NCBI GenBank assembly: GCA_019694875.1
Contig: JAIBBC010000001.1
Coordinates: 1,743,501 to 1,807,500, forward strand
Reading direction: 5' to 3'
DNA from: Cyclobacteriaceae bacterium
GTDB lineage: Bacteria > Bacteroidota > Bacteroidia > Cytophagales > Cyclobacteriaceae
Length of the DNA stretch: 64,000 nucleotides
Positions within the stretch are counted from its first letter, which is position 1. Each line of letters starts with the position of its first letter. This document shows, in pieces, positions 25,902 to 35,669 of this stretch. A program made the translations under genes and the position numbers. The notes under the pieces are model-generated. The model was not told where the DNA came from, ran no database searches, and worked only from the letters and a program-made list of their open reading frames with translations.

Positions 25902-26972
25902 TTAAACCTTATTGGCTTTTGCGCGCAGCAGGAAATCGGCCAGCACAAGCGCAGCCATCGCTTCTACAATCGGCACGGCACGCGGAACAACGCATGGATC
26001 GTGGCGGCCCTTACCGGATACGGTAGCTTCGTTTCCGTCTTTGTCAACACTTTGCTGATCCTGCATGATGGTGGCTACAGGCTTGAACGCAACGTTGAAA
26101 TAAATATTCTCTCCGTTACTGATACCGCCCTGCACGCCTCCCGAATGATTGGTTTTCGTACGGATCTTTCCACCTTCGTTGTAAAACTCATCATTGTGCT
26201 GCGAACCGCGCAGCTTGATGCCTTCAAAGCCACTGCCGTATTCAAAACCTTTTACCGCATTGATGCTCAGCATCGCTTTCCCAAGTTCTGCATGAAGCTT
26301 GTCAAATACAGGTTCGCCCAAACCAACCGGTGTATTTTTTATTACGCACGTCACAACTCCACCGATGGTATCGCGACTGAGCCGAACCTCATCAATCAGC
26401 GCGATCATCTTTTCGGCTGTAGCCGGATCGGGACACCGCACGATGTTATCTTCGGTTTTGGTGAGATCGAGTTGGGTGTAGTGCCCGGCTTTGATTTCTC
26501 CCACCTGCGAGACAAATGCAGAAATGTCAACTCCAAATTGTTTGAGAAGCAACTTGGCGATTGCGCCTGCCGCAACCCGGGCTGCAGTTTCACGAGCCGA
26601 ACTTCGGCCGCCACCACGATAGTCGCGGTTGCCGTATTTAGCCTCGTAGGTATAATCGGCATGGGATGGCCGGAAGGTATTCTGAATGTGTGAATAATCT
26701 TTGCTGCGCTGATCCTGATTTTCGATCACAATGGCAATGGGAGTGCCGGTGCTTTTGCCTTCAAATACGCCCGAAAGAATTTTGAACGTGTCGTCTTCTT
26801 TACGTTGCGTAGTGATTTTAGACTGACCAGGCTTTCTGCGATCCAGTTCGGATTGAATAAAGTGCTCATCGATCGCTAAACCTGCCGGACAACCATCAAT
26901 AATTACTCCAATAGCCGGGCCATGTGATTCACCAAACGTTGAAATCCGGAAAAGGTTACCGTAAGAATTCAT
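25902..26972 (-). CDS. aroC: Chorismate synthase
   Basis: 356 residues. Last step of the shikimate pathway, FMN-dependent. Seen: [20 protein letters not shown] at the N-terminus, [30 protein letters not shown] and the C-terminal [18 protein letters not shown]. Complete and without anomalies. Confidence 0.98.
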   Translation of the reverse strand: MNSYGNLFRISTFGESHGPAIGVIIDGCPAGLAIDEHFIQSELDRRKPGQSKITTQRKEDDTFKILSGVFEGKSTGTPIAIVIENQDQRSKDYSHIQNTFRPSHADYTYEAKYGNRDYRGGGRSSARETAARVAAGAIAKLLLKQFGVDISAFVSQVGEIKAGHYTQLDLTKTEDNIVRCPDPATAEKMIALIDEVRLSRDTIGGVVTCVIKNTPVGLGEPVFDKLHAELGKAMLSINAVKGFEYGSGFEGIKLRGSQHNDEFYNEGGKIRTKTNHSGGVQGGISNGENIYFNVAFKPVATIMQDQQSVDKDGNEATVSGKGRHDPCVVPRAVPIVEAMAALVLADFLLRAKANKV

Positions 26973-27043
26973 AAGCAGACTTTAATAGAAAGAAAAAAGA
27001 CGAAAGACCAAAAAAAATCTTACTGCTTACGTCTGAGCTCTTC

Positions 27044-28489
27044 CTATTTTTTGAACACAAGATACGCGGAACCGCCCAACATCGCCAATACAAATGCCCC
27101 GATAGCAAGCGAAATCCAGCGATTGTCTGAAGCTGTGCGTAAAACGTTATCGGCTGAGGCTATTTTGTCATAAAGCGAGCCGGTGTCGGTGGCTTCGATG
27201 GCTTCGTTTTTCATACTTTCTCCGCTTACCGCAATTGCCGAACGCGCAATCAGTGTGTCGTACCTTTTCAGGGAAGGATTGAAATACACCCAATGCACGA
27301 GGTCACGCATCCGGTAATCACCCGGCTCTTTGGGAATGATGAAGTAACGGAATGATTTCGTGCCGGTTACCCGACCGTTTTGCCGGTTGATATCCTGGCG
27401 AACTTCCGGATCATAAAATTCAAAACTTCCGTCTTTCATGATCTGGGGTTTTTCGATGGCGGAAATATTTCCTTCACCATAAACATTGAAGTCATACGTG
27501 AAGCTCTGACTGGTTTGCAGTGCCGTGCTGCTGATCCTTTCATCGAGCCGGTAGTCGCCTACGGCAACTTTGTCGCGCAACGGGTGGGGCGGAAGCTCTT
27601 TTACTTTTACGGTCTTGGGCTTGGAGTAAAATGTTTTAAAATCTTCCTTCCGGTTCTGCCCGAAGAACGAAGGGTTCTTGGCCACTTTAAACTTAATCAG
27701 TTGAAGCCCGATGCTGGGGAATTCAATCGGTTTGGTATTGAGCGGATAAAACGTTGCTTCGTATAGCTTGTACTGATCGTAGTATTCTCCGTTAATGGTA
27801 ACGGTTTCGCTTTGAACATTTTCGATCTCGAAGTTTTCCTCCCAGCAGTTGGCCGGCTTGATTTTCTTGAGAATGTTGGTGAGCTGTTTTGCCAGGTCAT
27901 AAAACTGCAATGGTGCGCGGTTCTTATCGGCTACGAAAAATGAAAGCGATGTAGTAAACCCTTCGCCCACGTAAACTTCCGATTTGCTTGTTGTGATTGC
28001 CAGGAAGGCATCGTCTTTGATATCCACAAACTCGGTACTGTTGCGGCCAAAGAAATCGTTCGGATCGTAAGGATTCGCAAACGGATCGCGCTGCGTTTGA
28101 ACAGGCGGTCCGACTTTCACTTTTTTTCCGGGCGAGAAAATTGTTTGTCCGTTAACGGTCATTTTAAAAGGTTGTACCGTTACTGTTCCCTGCTTGGTCG
28201 GAAGATAGGTCATCGTTACGCTTTGCGAAGATGAAATCTGTCCGTTAATAATATTGGTTTGCGATTGCGATGATGTGCCGCGCTTGCGGAAACCTGCGAT
28301 TTCCGGGAAAACATAGTCGTGCGACTTGAACCGGTCGTTCTGAATGGATACTGAAATCGTCCAGCTTTGGTTTTCACCGATCTCCTCCGGCCCAAGAATG
28401 ATCTGGATAGTTTGTGCTTGCGCAACAGTTGCACCCGTAAATACCAAAAAAAGGATAAAAAGTGATTTTATCGAAAAAAACGGCCCCAT
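27044..28489 (-). CDS. batD: BatD-like protein, isolated from other bat genes
   Basis: 481 residues from the ATG at 28489 (the frame is open to 28513). Signal peptide to about residue 25 (VAQAQ), beta-rich periplasmic part (GENQSWTISVSIQN, QSVTMTYLPTKQGTVTVQPF), a C-terminal transmembrane helix and a short KK tail. This fits BatD, usually encoded with batA, B, C and E and an AAA ATPase in an aerotolerance operon. None of these are beside it: neighbours are aroC and a small rightward gene. It is on the short side for BatD, so a BatD paralog is possible. Confidence 0.82.
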   Translation of the reverse strand: MGPFFSIKSLFILFLVFTGATVAQAQTIQIILGPEEIGENQSWTISVSIQNDRFKSHDYVFPEIAGFRKRGTSSQSQTNIINGQISSSQSVTMTYLPTKQGTVTVQPFKMTVNGQTIFSPGKKVKVGPPVQTQRDPFANPYDPNDFFGRNSTEFVDIKDDAFLAITTSKSEVYVGEGFTTSLSFFVADKNRAPLQFYDLAKQLTNILKKIKPANCWEENFEIENVQSETVTINGEYYDQYKLYEATFYPLNTKPIEFPSIGLQLIKFKVAKNPSFFGQNRKEDFKTFYSKPKTVKVKELPPHPLRDKVAVGDYRLDERISSTALQTSQSFTYDFNVYGEGNISAIEKPQIMKDGSFEFYDPEVRQDINRQNGRVTGTKSFRYFIIPKEPGDYRMRDLVHWVYFNPSLKRYDTLIARSAIAVSGESMKNEAIEATDTGSLYDKIASADNVLRTASDNRWISLAIGAFVLAMLGGSAYLVFKK

Positions 28490-28607
28490 GATCAATCTTT
28501 GTACCAATAACACGTTACAAAACTAAAAATGTTCTTTTAGTTAGCGGTACCGCTTATTAAATTAGTCGAACTTTTAAATAATTTTTTAATCTACAAGTAT
28601 CTAGCCT

Positions 28608-28793
28608 ATGCTGAATTATGTCAAAACCGTGCTCACAAAAGTGAGTTTTGACTCCAGGCTCTTTGAGAAAGAGCTAAGAAAGGCCATCGAAGTGTTGATT
28701 GGTGCTGAATTACAGGAACTCAAACAGTGGTGCTACAACCTGTTTGGGCGCGAACATCAGGCGATTCTCAATCGCTGCTTTGTAGCCGCATAA
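28608..28793 (+). CDS. Small protein of unknown function (61 residues)
   Basis: A free-standing short gene, mostly helical and amphipathic: VSFDSRLFEKELRKAIEVLI, then ELQELKQWCYNLF and a C-terminal ending in CFVAA. No signal peptide or membrane helix. Reality is supported by a strong terminator 24 bp after the stop and by its divergent position from batD with about 118 bp of upstream space. I do not recognise the family. Confidence 0.65.
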   Translation: MLNYVKTVLTKVSFDSRLFEKELRKAIEVLIGAELQELKQWCYNLFGREHQAILNRCFVAA

Positions 28794-28816
28794 ATTTTGA
28801 CTCAGACATGTAAACG

Positions 28817-28841
28817 GTCCCGCCTCCAGCGGGACTTTTTT
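28817..28841 (+). terminator. Rho-independent terminator of the 61-residue gene
   Basis: GTCCCGC (28817-28823) pairs with GCGGGAC (28829-28835) and is followed by TTTTTT. It ends right at the stop of the convergent queG gene. Confidence 0.92.
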
Positions 28842-28843
28842 AT

Positions 28844-29767
28844 TTACTCCGTAACAAACCTGATGTTTCTTTTCAATCCCTCCAGCTTGGTACGCTTGAC
28901 AGGTGAGTTTTTAAAAACTTTCTGAAAGACCTCATCCGTTATTTCTTCCCATTCATTCCGAGTCATCGACTGTAACGATTGATTCGGGTTAAACCTCGGC
29001 TCCTGGTGCGGTTTTGAAAACCTGTTCCACGGACAAACATCCTGGCAGATGTCGCAACCGAAAATCCAGTTCTCAAACTTTCCTTTTACTTCAGCCGGAA
29101 TTTCTTCTTTCAATTCAATTGTGAAGTAGGAAATGCACTTGCTTCCGTCAACTACGTAGGGTTCCGGAATTGCATCAGTGGGGCACGCGTCCATGCAAGC
29201 AGTACACGTGCCGCAATAATCTTTTATCGGACCGTCATACGTCAATTCCAGGTCAACGATAATTTCTGCGAGAAAGAAGAAACTTCCGGAATTTTTATTG
29301 AGTAACAAGCTATTTTTCCCGATCCAGCCCAGGCCCGACCGCTTCGCCCACGCGCGCTCCATCACCGGAGCTGAATCAACAAACACGCGCCCATCAACTT
29401 GTCCTATTTGCTCCTGCAGTCTTTCAAGCAGCGTTTTCAGTTTGTCTTTAACTACAAAATGGTAGTCCTCCCCATACGCATACTTGGCGATTTTAAGATT
29501 GTCTTGCGATGCTAAATCTTTTTCGGGGTAATAGTTATACATCAGACTGATAACCGATTTAGCTCCCGGCACCAGTAACGTAGGATCAAGACGCTTATCG
29601 AAATAATTTTCGAGATAACTCATCTTGCCCTGATAGCCGCGTTTCAGCCATTCCTCAAGCTTTGGGGCTTCGTCTTCCAGGAACTCGGCTTTCGAAATGC
29701 CGCAGTAGTTGAACCCAAGCTCAGCCGCAAGTGATTTAACAAGATGAGTTTGTTGATTTGAATTCAT
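28844..29767 (-). CDS. queG: Epoxyqueuosine reductase
   Basis: 307 residues. Final step of queuosine synthesis in tRNA; cobalamin-dependent with two [4Fe-4S] clusters. Seen: [12 protein letters not shown] at the N-terminus, [21 protein letters not shown], and the ferredoxin motifs [12 protein letters not shown] and [11 protein letters not shown]. Lacks the C-terminal HEAT repeats of some homologs, as is common in this phylum. With mnmH, a second wobble-position tRNA modification gene in the window. Confidence 0.96.
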   Translation of the reverse strand: MNSNQQTHLVKSLAAELGFNYCGISKAEFLEDEAPKLEEWLKRGYQGKMSYLENYFDKRLDPTLLVPGAKSVISLMYNYYPEKDLASQDNLKIAKYAYGEDYHFVVKDKLKTLLERLQEQIGQVDGRVFVDSAPVMERAWAKRSGLGWIGKNSLLLNKNSGSFFFLAEIIVDLELTYDGPIKDYCGTCTACMDACPTDAIPEPYVVDGSKCISYFTIELKEEIPAEVKGKFENWIFGCDICQDVCPWNRFSKPHQEPRFNPNQSLQSMTRNEWEEITDEVFQKVFKNSPVKRTKLEGLKRNIRFVTE

Positions 29768-29788
29768 TTCTCACTCCTGTGTTTGGAT

Positions 29789-29820
29789 TCCCTCTCCCCC
29801 GGAGAGAGGCGAAGGGTGAA
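29789..29820. repeat. Degenerate copy of the CCCTCTCCC inverted repeat
   Basis: CCTCTCC...GAGAGG (29791-29809) is followed by GAAGGGTGAAG, the same arrangement as in the element at 10501-10561 but with eroded outer arms. Lies between queG and ruvB. Confidence 0.6.
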
Positions 29821-29824
29821 GACT

Positions 29825-30856
29825 CTAACCAAAAAGGCCAGCGCTTTTGCTGGGTGGGGGAACCACCTTTAAATGTTTGTACGCTTTTTCCGTTGCTTCG
29901 CGGCCGCGGGACGTGCGTTTCAAATATCCTTCCTGGATCAGAAAAGGTTCGTAAACTTCTTCAATCGTTTCAGCTTCATCACCTACTGCGGTTGCGATCG
30001 TAGTCAGGCCGACCGGCCCGCCTTTGAACTTATCGATAATGGTCATCAGGATGCGATTATCCATTTCATCGAGTCCGTTCGCATCAACATCAAGCGCCTT
30101 CAGTGCAATCTGTGCAATCTCGAGCGTAATGGTTCCGTTACCTTTTATCTGCGCAAAATCACGCGTTCTGCGCAACAGGTTATTGGCGATTCGCGGTGTG
30201 CCGCGACTTCTTCTCGCGATTTCAAATGACGCCTCTGCATCAATCGGAGTATTCAGAATCGCGCATGAGCGATCGATAATCTTTTGCAGCAATGCCGAGT
30301 CGTAATATTCGAGTCGTGCATTAATTCCAAAACGTGCCCGCAACGGTGAGGTAAGTAAACCTGCACGCGTTGTGGCTCCGATTAACGTAAAAGGATTCAG
30401 TCCGATTTGGATCGAACGTGCATTCGGTCCGGAATCCAGCATGATGTCGATCTTGAAATCCTCCATGGCGGAATAGAGATATTCTTCCACGATGGGATTC
30501 AACCGGTGTATCTCATCAATAAACAGAACATCGTTTGCTTCGAGGTTTGTCAGCAAGCCCGCCAGATCGCTCGGCTTATCCAAAACAGGGCCGGAAGTTA
30601 TCTTGATGGCCGACTGAAGTTCGTTGGCTATGATGTAGGAAAGCGTTGTCTTGCCCAATCCCGGAGGTCCGTGCAACAAAACATGATCGAGCGGCTCGTT
30701 GCGTTGCTTGGCGGCCTGCACGAACACTTTAATATTATCAACAACCTTCTGCTGCCCGGTAAAGTCATCGAACGACAATGGCCTTAAAGCCTTTTCGAAT
30801 TCTTTTTCGGCAGCGTTCAGGTTTTCACCGTCACCTTTCAGATAATCTTCCCGCAT
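29825..30856 (-). CDS. ruvB: Holliday junction branch migration helicase RuvB
   Basis: 343 residues from the ATG at 30856; an open frame to 30910 adds a non-family leader. AAA+ motor: Walker [14 protein letters not shown], Walker [11 protein letters not shown], sensor [18 protein letters not shown], and the C-terminal winged helix ([17 protein letters not shown]). Works with RuvA and RuvC, which are not in this window. Confidence 0.98.
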   Translation of the reverse strand: MREDYLKGDGENLNAAEKEFEKALRPLSFDDFTGQQKVVDNIKVFVQAAKQRNEPLDHVLLHGPPGLGKTTLSYIIANELQSAIKITSGPVLDKPSDLAGLLTNLEANDVLFIDEIHRLNPIVEEYLYSAMEDFKIDIMLDSGPNARSIQIGLNPFTLIGATTRAGLLTSPLRARFGINARLEYYDSALLQKIIDRSCAILNTPIDAEASFEIARRSRGTPRIANNLLRRTRDFAQIKGNGTITLEIAQIALKALDVDANGLDEMDNRILMTIIDKFKGGPVGLTTIATAVGDEAETIEEVYEPFLIQEGYLKRTSRGREATEKAYKHLKVVPPPSKSAGLFG

Positions 30857-30968
30857 AGTATTGATCCGGCGAAGGTAGCAGGAATCAACGATATTTCTTA
30901 AAAGCAACATTGTTGCATCTAGAGTATTTTATCTACCTTCGCGGTGATAATCCCGCACAAAACCTTCT

Positions 30969-31736
30969 ATGATCTTAAAACTGCTGGTTCTGTTTCTCAC
31001 TCCGCTGCTTTCGGGGCTGGCCGTATATCTCGTGCCTTCGGGCCGGACCAGAAGTTTTAAACTGTTGCTGGTTTTTGCGGGTGCCTACCTGTTTGGGATT
31101 ACGGTAGTTCATATTCTGCCGGAGTTATACATCAAAAACAGTGATGTCGAGCTGATCGGCTTGTTTGTGCTGGCCGGATTCTTTTTGCAACAAGTACTCG
31201 AATATTTTACATCGGGTATCGAGCATGGCCATATCCATACGCATGATCCGGGCGAACATCATCACCACGATGAACCGCACCAGGAACAAATTTCTGCTTT
31301 CGTGCTGCTGGCCGCCTTATGTGTGCATGCATTTTTGGAAGGAGCGATGCTTGTTCAGCCGATGGCAGTAATGGGAATGCACTACGATGTGAACGCCATT
31401 TTGCTCGGCATTGCGTTACATCGTGCCCCTGCTGCATTTGCTTTGATGACGGTGCTTGCCTTTCAGCTGCGATCGATTAACAAGGCACTTCCTCATCTCA
31501 TTTTCTTTTCACTCGCAGCTCCGCTGGGCTTGCTGATTTCAACCTACCTGATTGACGTAGAAGTGTTGTCGGCTTCCGGGCTTACCTACCTCTATGCATT
31601 GGTATGCGGAAACTTCCTGCACATCTCCACCACGATTGTTTTTGAAAGCAGTCCGGCACACCGGTTTTATGCTAAAAAGATGACGGTAGCCATTATCGGG
31701 GCGCTTCTGGCCGTTGCGGTCGAGTACATGCTGTAA
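30969..31736 (+). CDS. ZIP-family divalent metal transporter
   Basis: 255 residues, eight predicted helices. Metal-binding features are VVHILPELY in helix 2, a His-rich cytoplasmic loop (HGHIHTHDPGEHHHHDEPHQ), HAFLEGAML in helix 4 and LHRAPAAFALM in helix 5. Imports Zn2+ or related cations; specificity cannot be read. Divergent from ruvB, with about 110 bp between the two starts. Confidence 0.9.
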   Translation: MILKLLVLFLTPLLSGLAVYLVPSGRTRSFKLLLVFAGAYLFGITVVHILPELYIKNSDVELIGLFVLAGFFLQQVLEYFTSGIEHGHIHTHDPGEHHHHDEPHQEQISAFVLLAALCVHAFLEGAMLVQPMAVMGMHYDVNAILLGIALHRAPAAFALMTVLAFQLRSINKALPHLIFFSLAAPLGLLISTYLIDVEVLSASGLTYLYALVCGNFLHISTTIVFESSPAHRFYAKKMTVAIIGALLAVAVEYML

Positions 31737-31839
31737 AAGGCTATTAAGACCTGGCGTGAGACTATCGTAACAACTTTAGACTGACGGAATACTATTTTCT
31801 GATTTTTTTGCTGATTTTGGCGATCGTCACGATACCGAA

Positions 31840-33735
31840 ATGAGCAAGCCCATCACCGACTTCGAGTCCTACAAAAACGTATACGCGGAAAGCGTTCAGC
31901 AACCGGAAAAATTTTGGGAGTCCGTAGCACAGGATTTTCAATGGAAGAAAAAGTGGGATAACGTTCTGGAGTATGATTTCCATAAACCGGAAGTAAAATG
32001 GTTCCAGGGTGCGCAACTGAACATTACGGAAAATTGCCTAGACCGGCATCTGGCAGAACGGGGAAATCAGACCGCACTAATCTGGGAACCCAATAATCCG
32101 AAAGGTGAATCGAAAAAATTTACATATCGCGAACTGTACGAAAATGTTTGTCATGTAGCCAACATGCTGCGCGCACAGGGGATTAAAAAGGGCGATCGTG
32201 TTTGCATTTACATGCCGATGATTCCGGAACTCGCTTTTGCGGTATTGGCATGCGCACGAATCGGGGCTGTTCATTCTGTTGTGTTTGCGGGATTTTCAGC
32301 AGGCGCTTTGATTGATCGGATTAATGACTCATCGTGCAAATTGATTCTTACTGCCGATGGTGTTCAGCGTGGTGATAAAAACCTCGACCTGAAAAAGATT
32401 GTTGATGAAGCATTGGACAAATGCCCAACCATCGAAAAATCAATTGTGTTCCGACACGTAAAAATCAATGTGAACATGAAGGCTGACCGCGATCTGTGGT
32501 GGCATGAAGCAATTACGAATTCAGCCAATTCCTGTGAACCGGAAGCAATGGAAGCGGAAGATTTGCTGTTCATCTTGTATACGTCCGGTTCAACCGGCAA
32601 GCCAAAAGGCATGGTGCACACCTGTGCCGGTTACATGATTTACGTTGCGTACACATTTCAAACTGCGTTTCAATATAAACCCGGACAAATTTACTGGTGT
32701 ACGGCCGACATCGGGTGGATTACAGGTCACTCCTATATTTTATACGGACCGTTGTTATCCGGTGCAACAACGGTGATGTTTGAAGGTATTCCTTCGTGGC
32801 CCGACATGGGCAGGTTCTGGCAGGTGATAGAACGACATAAGGTCAATATTTTTTATACCGCGCCAACAGCCATTCGCTCGTTGCTGCACGAACCGTTATC
32901 ATTTGTTGAACGGCATGATCTTTCTTCTTTGCAAATTTTAGGATCGGTAGGTGAACCGATCAACGAAGAAGCCTGGGAATGGTATCATAAAAACATCGGC
33001 AAAGGAAGATGCCCCATTATCGACACGTGGTGGCAAACCGAAACCGGAGGCTTCATGATCTCTCCGATCGCCAACGTAACGAAACTTAAGCCCGCACATG
33101 CAAGCTTCCCGATGCCCGGAGTTCAACCGGCCGTAATGGATGAGAAAGGACACGAGCTTACCGGTAACAACATTGAAGGAAGGCTGACAATCAAATTTCC
33201 GTGGCCGGCTATGGCGCGGACAATTTATGGCAATCACCAGCGCTTTAAGGACACGTACTTTTCAACGTTCTCTGGAAAATATTTTACGGGCGATGGCTGT
33301 CGCGTGGATGCCGATGGTTATTACCGCATCACCGGCCGCGTAGACGACATTATCATTGTGTCGGGTCACAACATGGGCACCGCAGAAATTGAAAGCGCCA
33401 TGACCGAGCACCATGCGGTTTCAGAAGCAGCTGTTGTTGGCTATCCGCATCATGTAAAAGGCAACGCGATTTATGCGTATGCGATCCTGTATGAAAAACC
33501 GGATAACGAAGAGAAACTTCGTGCCGAAATCCGTGACACGGTTGCAAAAATTATCGGTCCGATTGCAAAGCCAGATAAGATTCAGTTTGTAACCGGATTG
33601 CCTAAAACACGTTCAGGAAAAATTATGCGCAGGATTTTGCGTAAAATTGCGGAAGGCGAAACCTCGAATCTGGGTGACACCACAACGTTAACCGATCCGG
33701 CCGTTGTAGAGGAAATCAAGAAAGGGGCGCTTTAA
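31840..33735 (+). CDS. acs: Acetyl-CoA synthetase
   Basis: 631 residues, close to the usual 650. Activates acetate to acetyl-CoA through acetyl-AMP. Seen: P-loop-like YTSGSTGKPKGM, the TWWQTETGG motif that helps form the acetate pocket (conserved Trp), YFTGDGCRVDADGYYRITGRVDD, and the C-terminal catalytic lysine in PKTRSGKIMRRILRKIA, the known acetylation site of the family. Complete. Confidence 0.97.
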   Translation: MSKPITDFESYKNVYAESVQQPEKFWESVAQDFQWKKKWDNVLEYDFHKPEVKWFQGAQLNITENCLDRHLAERGNQTALIWEPNNPKGESKKFTYRELYENVCHVANMLRAQGIKKGDRVCIYMPMIPELAFAVLACARIGAVHSVVFAGFSAGALIDRINDSSCKLILTADGVQRGDKNLDLKKIVDEALDKCPTIEKSIVFRHVKINVNMKADRDLWWHEAITNSANSCEPEAMEAEDLLFILYTSGSTGKPKGMVHTCAGYMIYVAYTFQTAFQYKPGQIYWCTADIGWITGHSYILYGPLLSGATTVMFEGIPSWPDMGRFWQVIERHKVNIFYTAPTAIRSLLHEPLSFVERHDLSSLQILGSVGEPINEEAWEWYHKNIGKGRCPIIDTWWQTETGGFMISPIANVTKLKPAHASFPMPGVQPAVMDEKGHELTGNNIEGRLTIKFPWPAMARTIYGNHQRFKDTYFSTFSGKYFTGDGCRVDADGYYRITGRVDDIIIVSGHNMGTAEIESAMTEHHAVSEAAVVGYPHHVKGNAIYAYAILYEKPDNEEKLRAEIRDTVAKIIGPIAKPDKIQFVTGLPKTRSGKIMRRILRKIAEGETSNLGDTTTLTDPAVVEEIKKGAL

Positions 33736-33753
33736 GTTTTGTAAACAATCAAC

Positions 33754-34101
33754 ATGGAAATAACAGGAACAGTAGTTAGCCTTTTGCCGATGCAATCCGG
33801 CCAGGGCAAAAACGGAACGTGGAAAAAGCAGGAATTTATTATTGAAACTCCGGGACAGTATCCCAAAAAAGTTTGCTTGTCATTATGGGGTGAGAAGGTA
33901 GACGAAACCCGTTTATCGGTTGGTGAAAAAATTACCGCGTCTATCAATATAGAAAGCCGCGAATACAACGGTCGCTGGTATACCGATGTTCGCGCGTGGA
34001 AAATTGCCAAAGGAAACGGGGGTGGCCAAAACGAAGCGCCTCCGATCGATTCATCGTTCGCGCCTGATGCAAGCAGCGGCAGCGATGATCTCCCTTTCTA
34101 A
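33754..34101 (+). CDS. DUF3127 protein, OB-fold-like, with SSB-like acidic tip
   Basis: 115 residues. The first 90 form a beta-rich OB-like domain (GKNGTWKKQEFIIETPGQYP, SLWGEKVD, GRWYTDVRAWKI). A Gly/Asn/Pro-rich linker follows, then SSGSDDLPF at the C-terminus. That tip closely resembles the DDxPF tail by which SSB recruits repair enzymes. DUF3127 is common in Bacteroidota; a role in nucleic-acid binding is inference. 18 bp after acs. Confidence 0.8.
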   Translation: MEITGTVVSLLPMQSGQGKNGTWKKQEFIIETPGQYPKKVCLSLWGEKVDETRLSVGEKITASINIESREYNGRWYTDVRAWKIAKGNGGGQNEAPPIDSSFAPDASSGSDDLPF

Positions 34102-34107
34102 TTCATC

Positions 34108-34635
34108 ATGAAGCGGATTTTAATTCACAAAAATTACATCAGGGCTGCAGCGATCATGGCGATCTTTGCAGTCCTGATTGTTTATTTACCCGGTCGTGAT
34201 TTAACAGACAATACGTTCGAATCATTTTTTACGATGCCGGTGAACGAGGTGTCCGTTGAGCACGAGATTTTCAACGATAACTTTCCCGTACAGCAAATTA
34301 ACGGAGTGAAAGTTGTTAATCGTGAAACCGGCAAGTTCACGTACTATTTTGAATACATCGCCAACAAGCAGGACACGCTCAGGAGAGTGGCTGCACTGCC
34401 ATTTTTATTGAAAGATAATCGTCCGTCATCTCTTGCGTGTGAGTTAATGACAGTGGATGGAAGTCCGCTGGACGATTCAAAGCTTGCCCCGGCTGAAAAA
34501 GAAGCGAGCGCATTTTTCTGGAATGTTTCAGGCGAAGAATTCACCTTCTACGAATGTTACAAAAGTCCGGTAAGGCATACGTTGCTGCTCAGCAAAACCT
34601 CCAACCGGATTCTGCATAAAGTTGAGTTAATTTAA
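34108..34635 (+). CDS. Membrane-anchored protein of unknown function
   Basis: 175 residues with an N-terminal transmembrane segment (about 12-28), the rest probably extracytoplasmic. No family recognised. It starts 6 bp after the DUF3127 gene. Its stop codon overlaps that of the convergent kinase gene by two bases (stops within 34632-34635). Confidence 0.6.
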   Translation: MKRILIHKNYIRAAAIMAIFAVLIVYLPGRDLTDNTFESFFTMPVNEVSVEHEIFNDNFPVQQINGVKVVNRETGKFTYYFEYIANKQDTLRRVAALPFLLKDNRPSSLACELMTVDGSPLDDSKLAPAEKEASAFFWNVSGEEFTFYECYKSPVRHTLLLSKTSNRILHKVELI

Positions 34636-35669
34636 GCTTTGGGTAAGGCCGCAACAAAACCTTCGAGTTTCTCCAACAACGTTATTTGATTCAACGCTCG
34701 GTCAAAATTCTGTTCCGGATAGTTGATCTTATAATACACATCGTTTGATAAATAATCTGCCAGGAAGCGAATCCCCTGCATGTACAGCATCATCATCCCG
34801 GAACGGTGAATATTTTCTTGTTCGGTGGAGGTGAACGTATTTCCAATTCCTGCCTCATAACCTGAAATGATAGCCCGGTAAGTTTCTGCATTCACGCTTA
34901 CCGAATCTGCCAATGCATTTTCATCGTGTGAAGAAACCATGCTCCGGATCATGTCTCCCACATCGGAGAAAAAATAACCCGGCATCACTGTGTCGAGATC
35001 AATCGGACAAACTGCCTGCCCGGAAGTTTTATCAAATAAAATGTTGCTCAGCTTGGTATCGTGATGCATGGCGCGCTGCCGGAAACCATGATTATCTTTT
35101 AATCCGATGTAAAAATCTACCAAATGCTTTCGGGCTTCAATTTTCTCCAGCAGTGCGCGGCTTTTGATCAACCGCTCGTGACTGGCGTGTGAAACAGCTG
35201 CCTCTAATTGATTGTACCGATTCGCTAAATCGTGGAAACCCGGGATGGTGGGTTTCAGATGTTGAACATCCAGGTCATCCAGTGCTGCCGTAAACGCTCC
35301 GTAACATTTTGCTGCGCTGAAAATTTTATCAGACGATGCGGGTAAGCTCTCGGTGTATGTGTTGGGAATAAATTCGAATGCCCGCCAGTATGAATTTTCT
35401 TTGTCGATCCATGTCAGTTTACCATCAACGGTTTTCAGCATGGCGGGAATCCGCAATTTGCTGCCACGTTCCAGGTGTTCGTAAATCAACTGATAGTTAC
35501 CGGTAATAATATCAATGTCTTTAAAAACATGGGTGTTGACCTGCTGCAGAATAGCCGAACGATTATTGCCCGTTACTTTAAACGTTTTGTGAATCAACCC
35601 GTCCGTCAGGACTTCAAAAAACGGGGCATGAAAGCCGAAACGCTCTGCAGCAAAAACAACCGGCTCCAT
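34632..35669 (-). CDS. Sugar kinase of the phosphotransferase (APH) superfamily, NahK-like
   Basis: 345 residues. Kinase motifs are HHDTKLSNILFD (His203, Asp204, Asn209) and PIDLDTVMPGYFFSDVGDMI (Mg-binding Asp224). The IDLDTVMPG and DVGDMIR pattern resembles N-acetylhexosamine 1-kinase (NahK/LnpB), which phosphorylates GlcNAc and GalNAc at C1. It starts directly after the GH109-like gene, which supports an amino-sugar role. Could also be another small-molecule kinase of the same superfamily. Confidence 0.78.
   Translation of the reverse strand: MEPVVFAAERFGFHAPFFEVLTDGLIHKTFKVTGNNRSAILQQVNTHVFKDIDIITGNYQLIYEHLERGSKLRIPAMLKTVDGKLTWIDKENSYWRAFEFIPNTYTESLPASSDKIFSAAKCYGAFTAALDDLDVQHLKPTIPGFHDLANRYNQLEAAVSHASHERLIKSRALLEKIEARKHLVDFYIGLKDNHGFRQRAMHHDTKLSNILFDKTSGQAVCPIDLDTVMPGYFFSDVGDMIRSMVSSHDENALADSVSVNAETYRAIISGYEAGIGNTFTSTEQENIHRSGMMMLYMQGIRFLADYLSNDVYYKINYPEQNFDRALNQITLLEKLEGFVAALPKA

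Noticed and set aside
26001-26693. 230-residue open frame on the plus strand
   Set aside because: Antisense to the fully conserved aroC gene; no family features.
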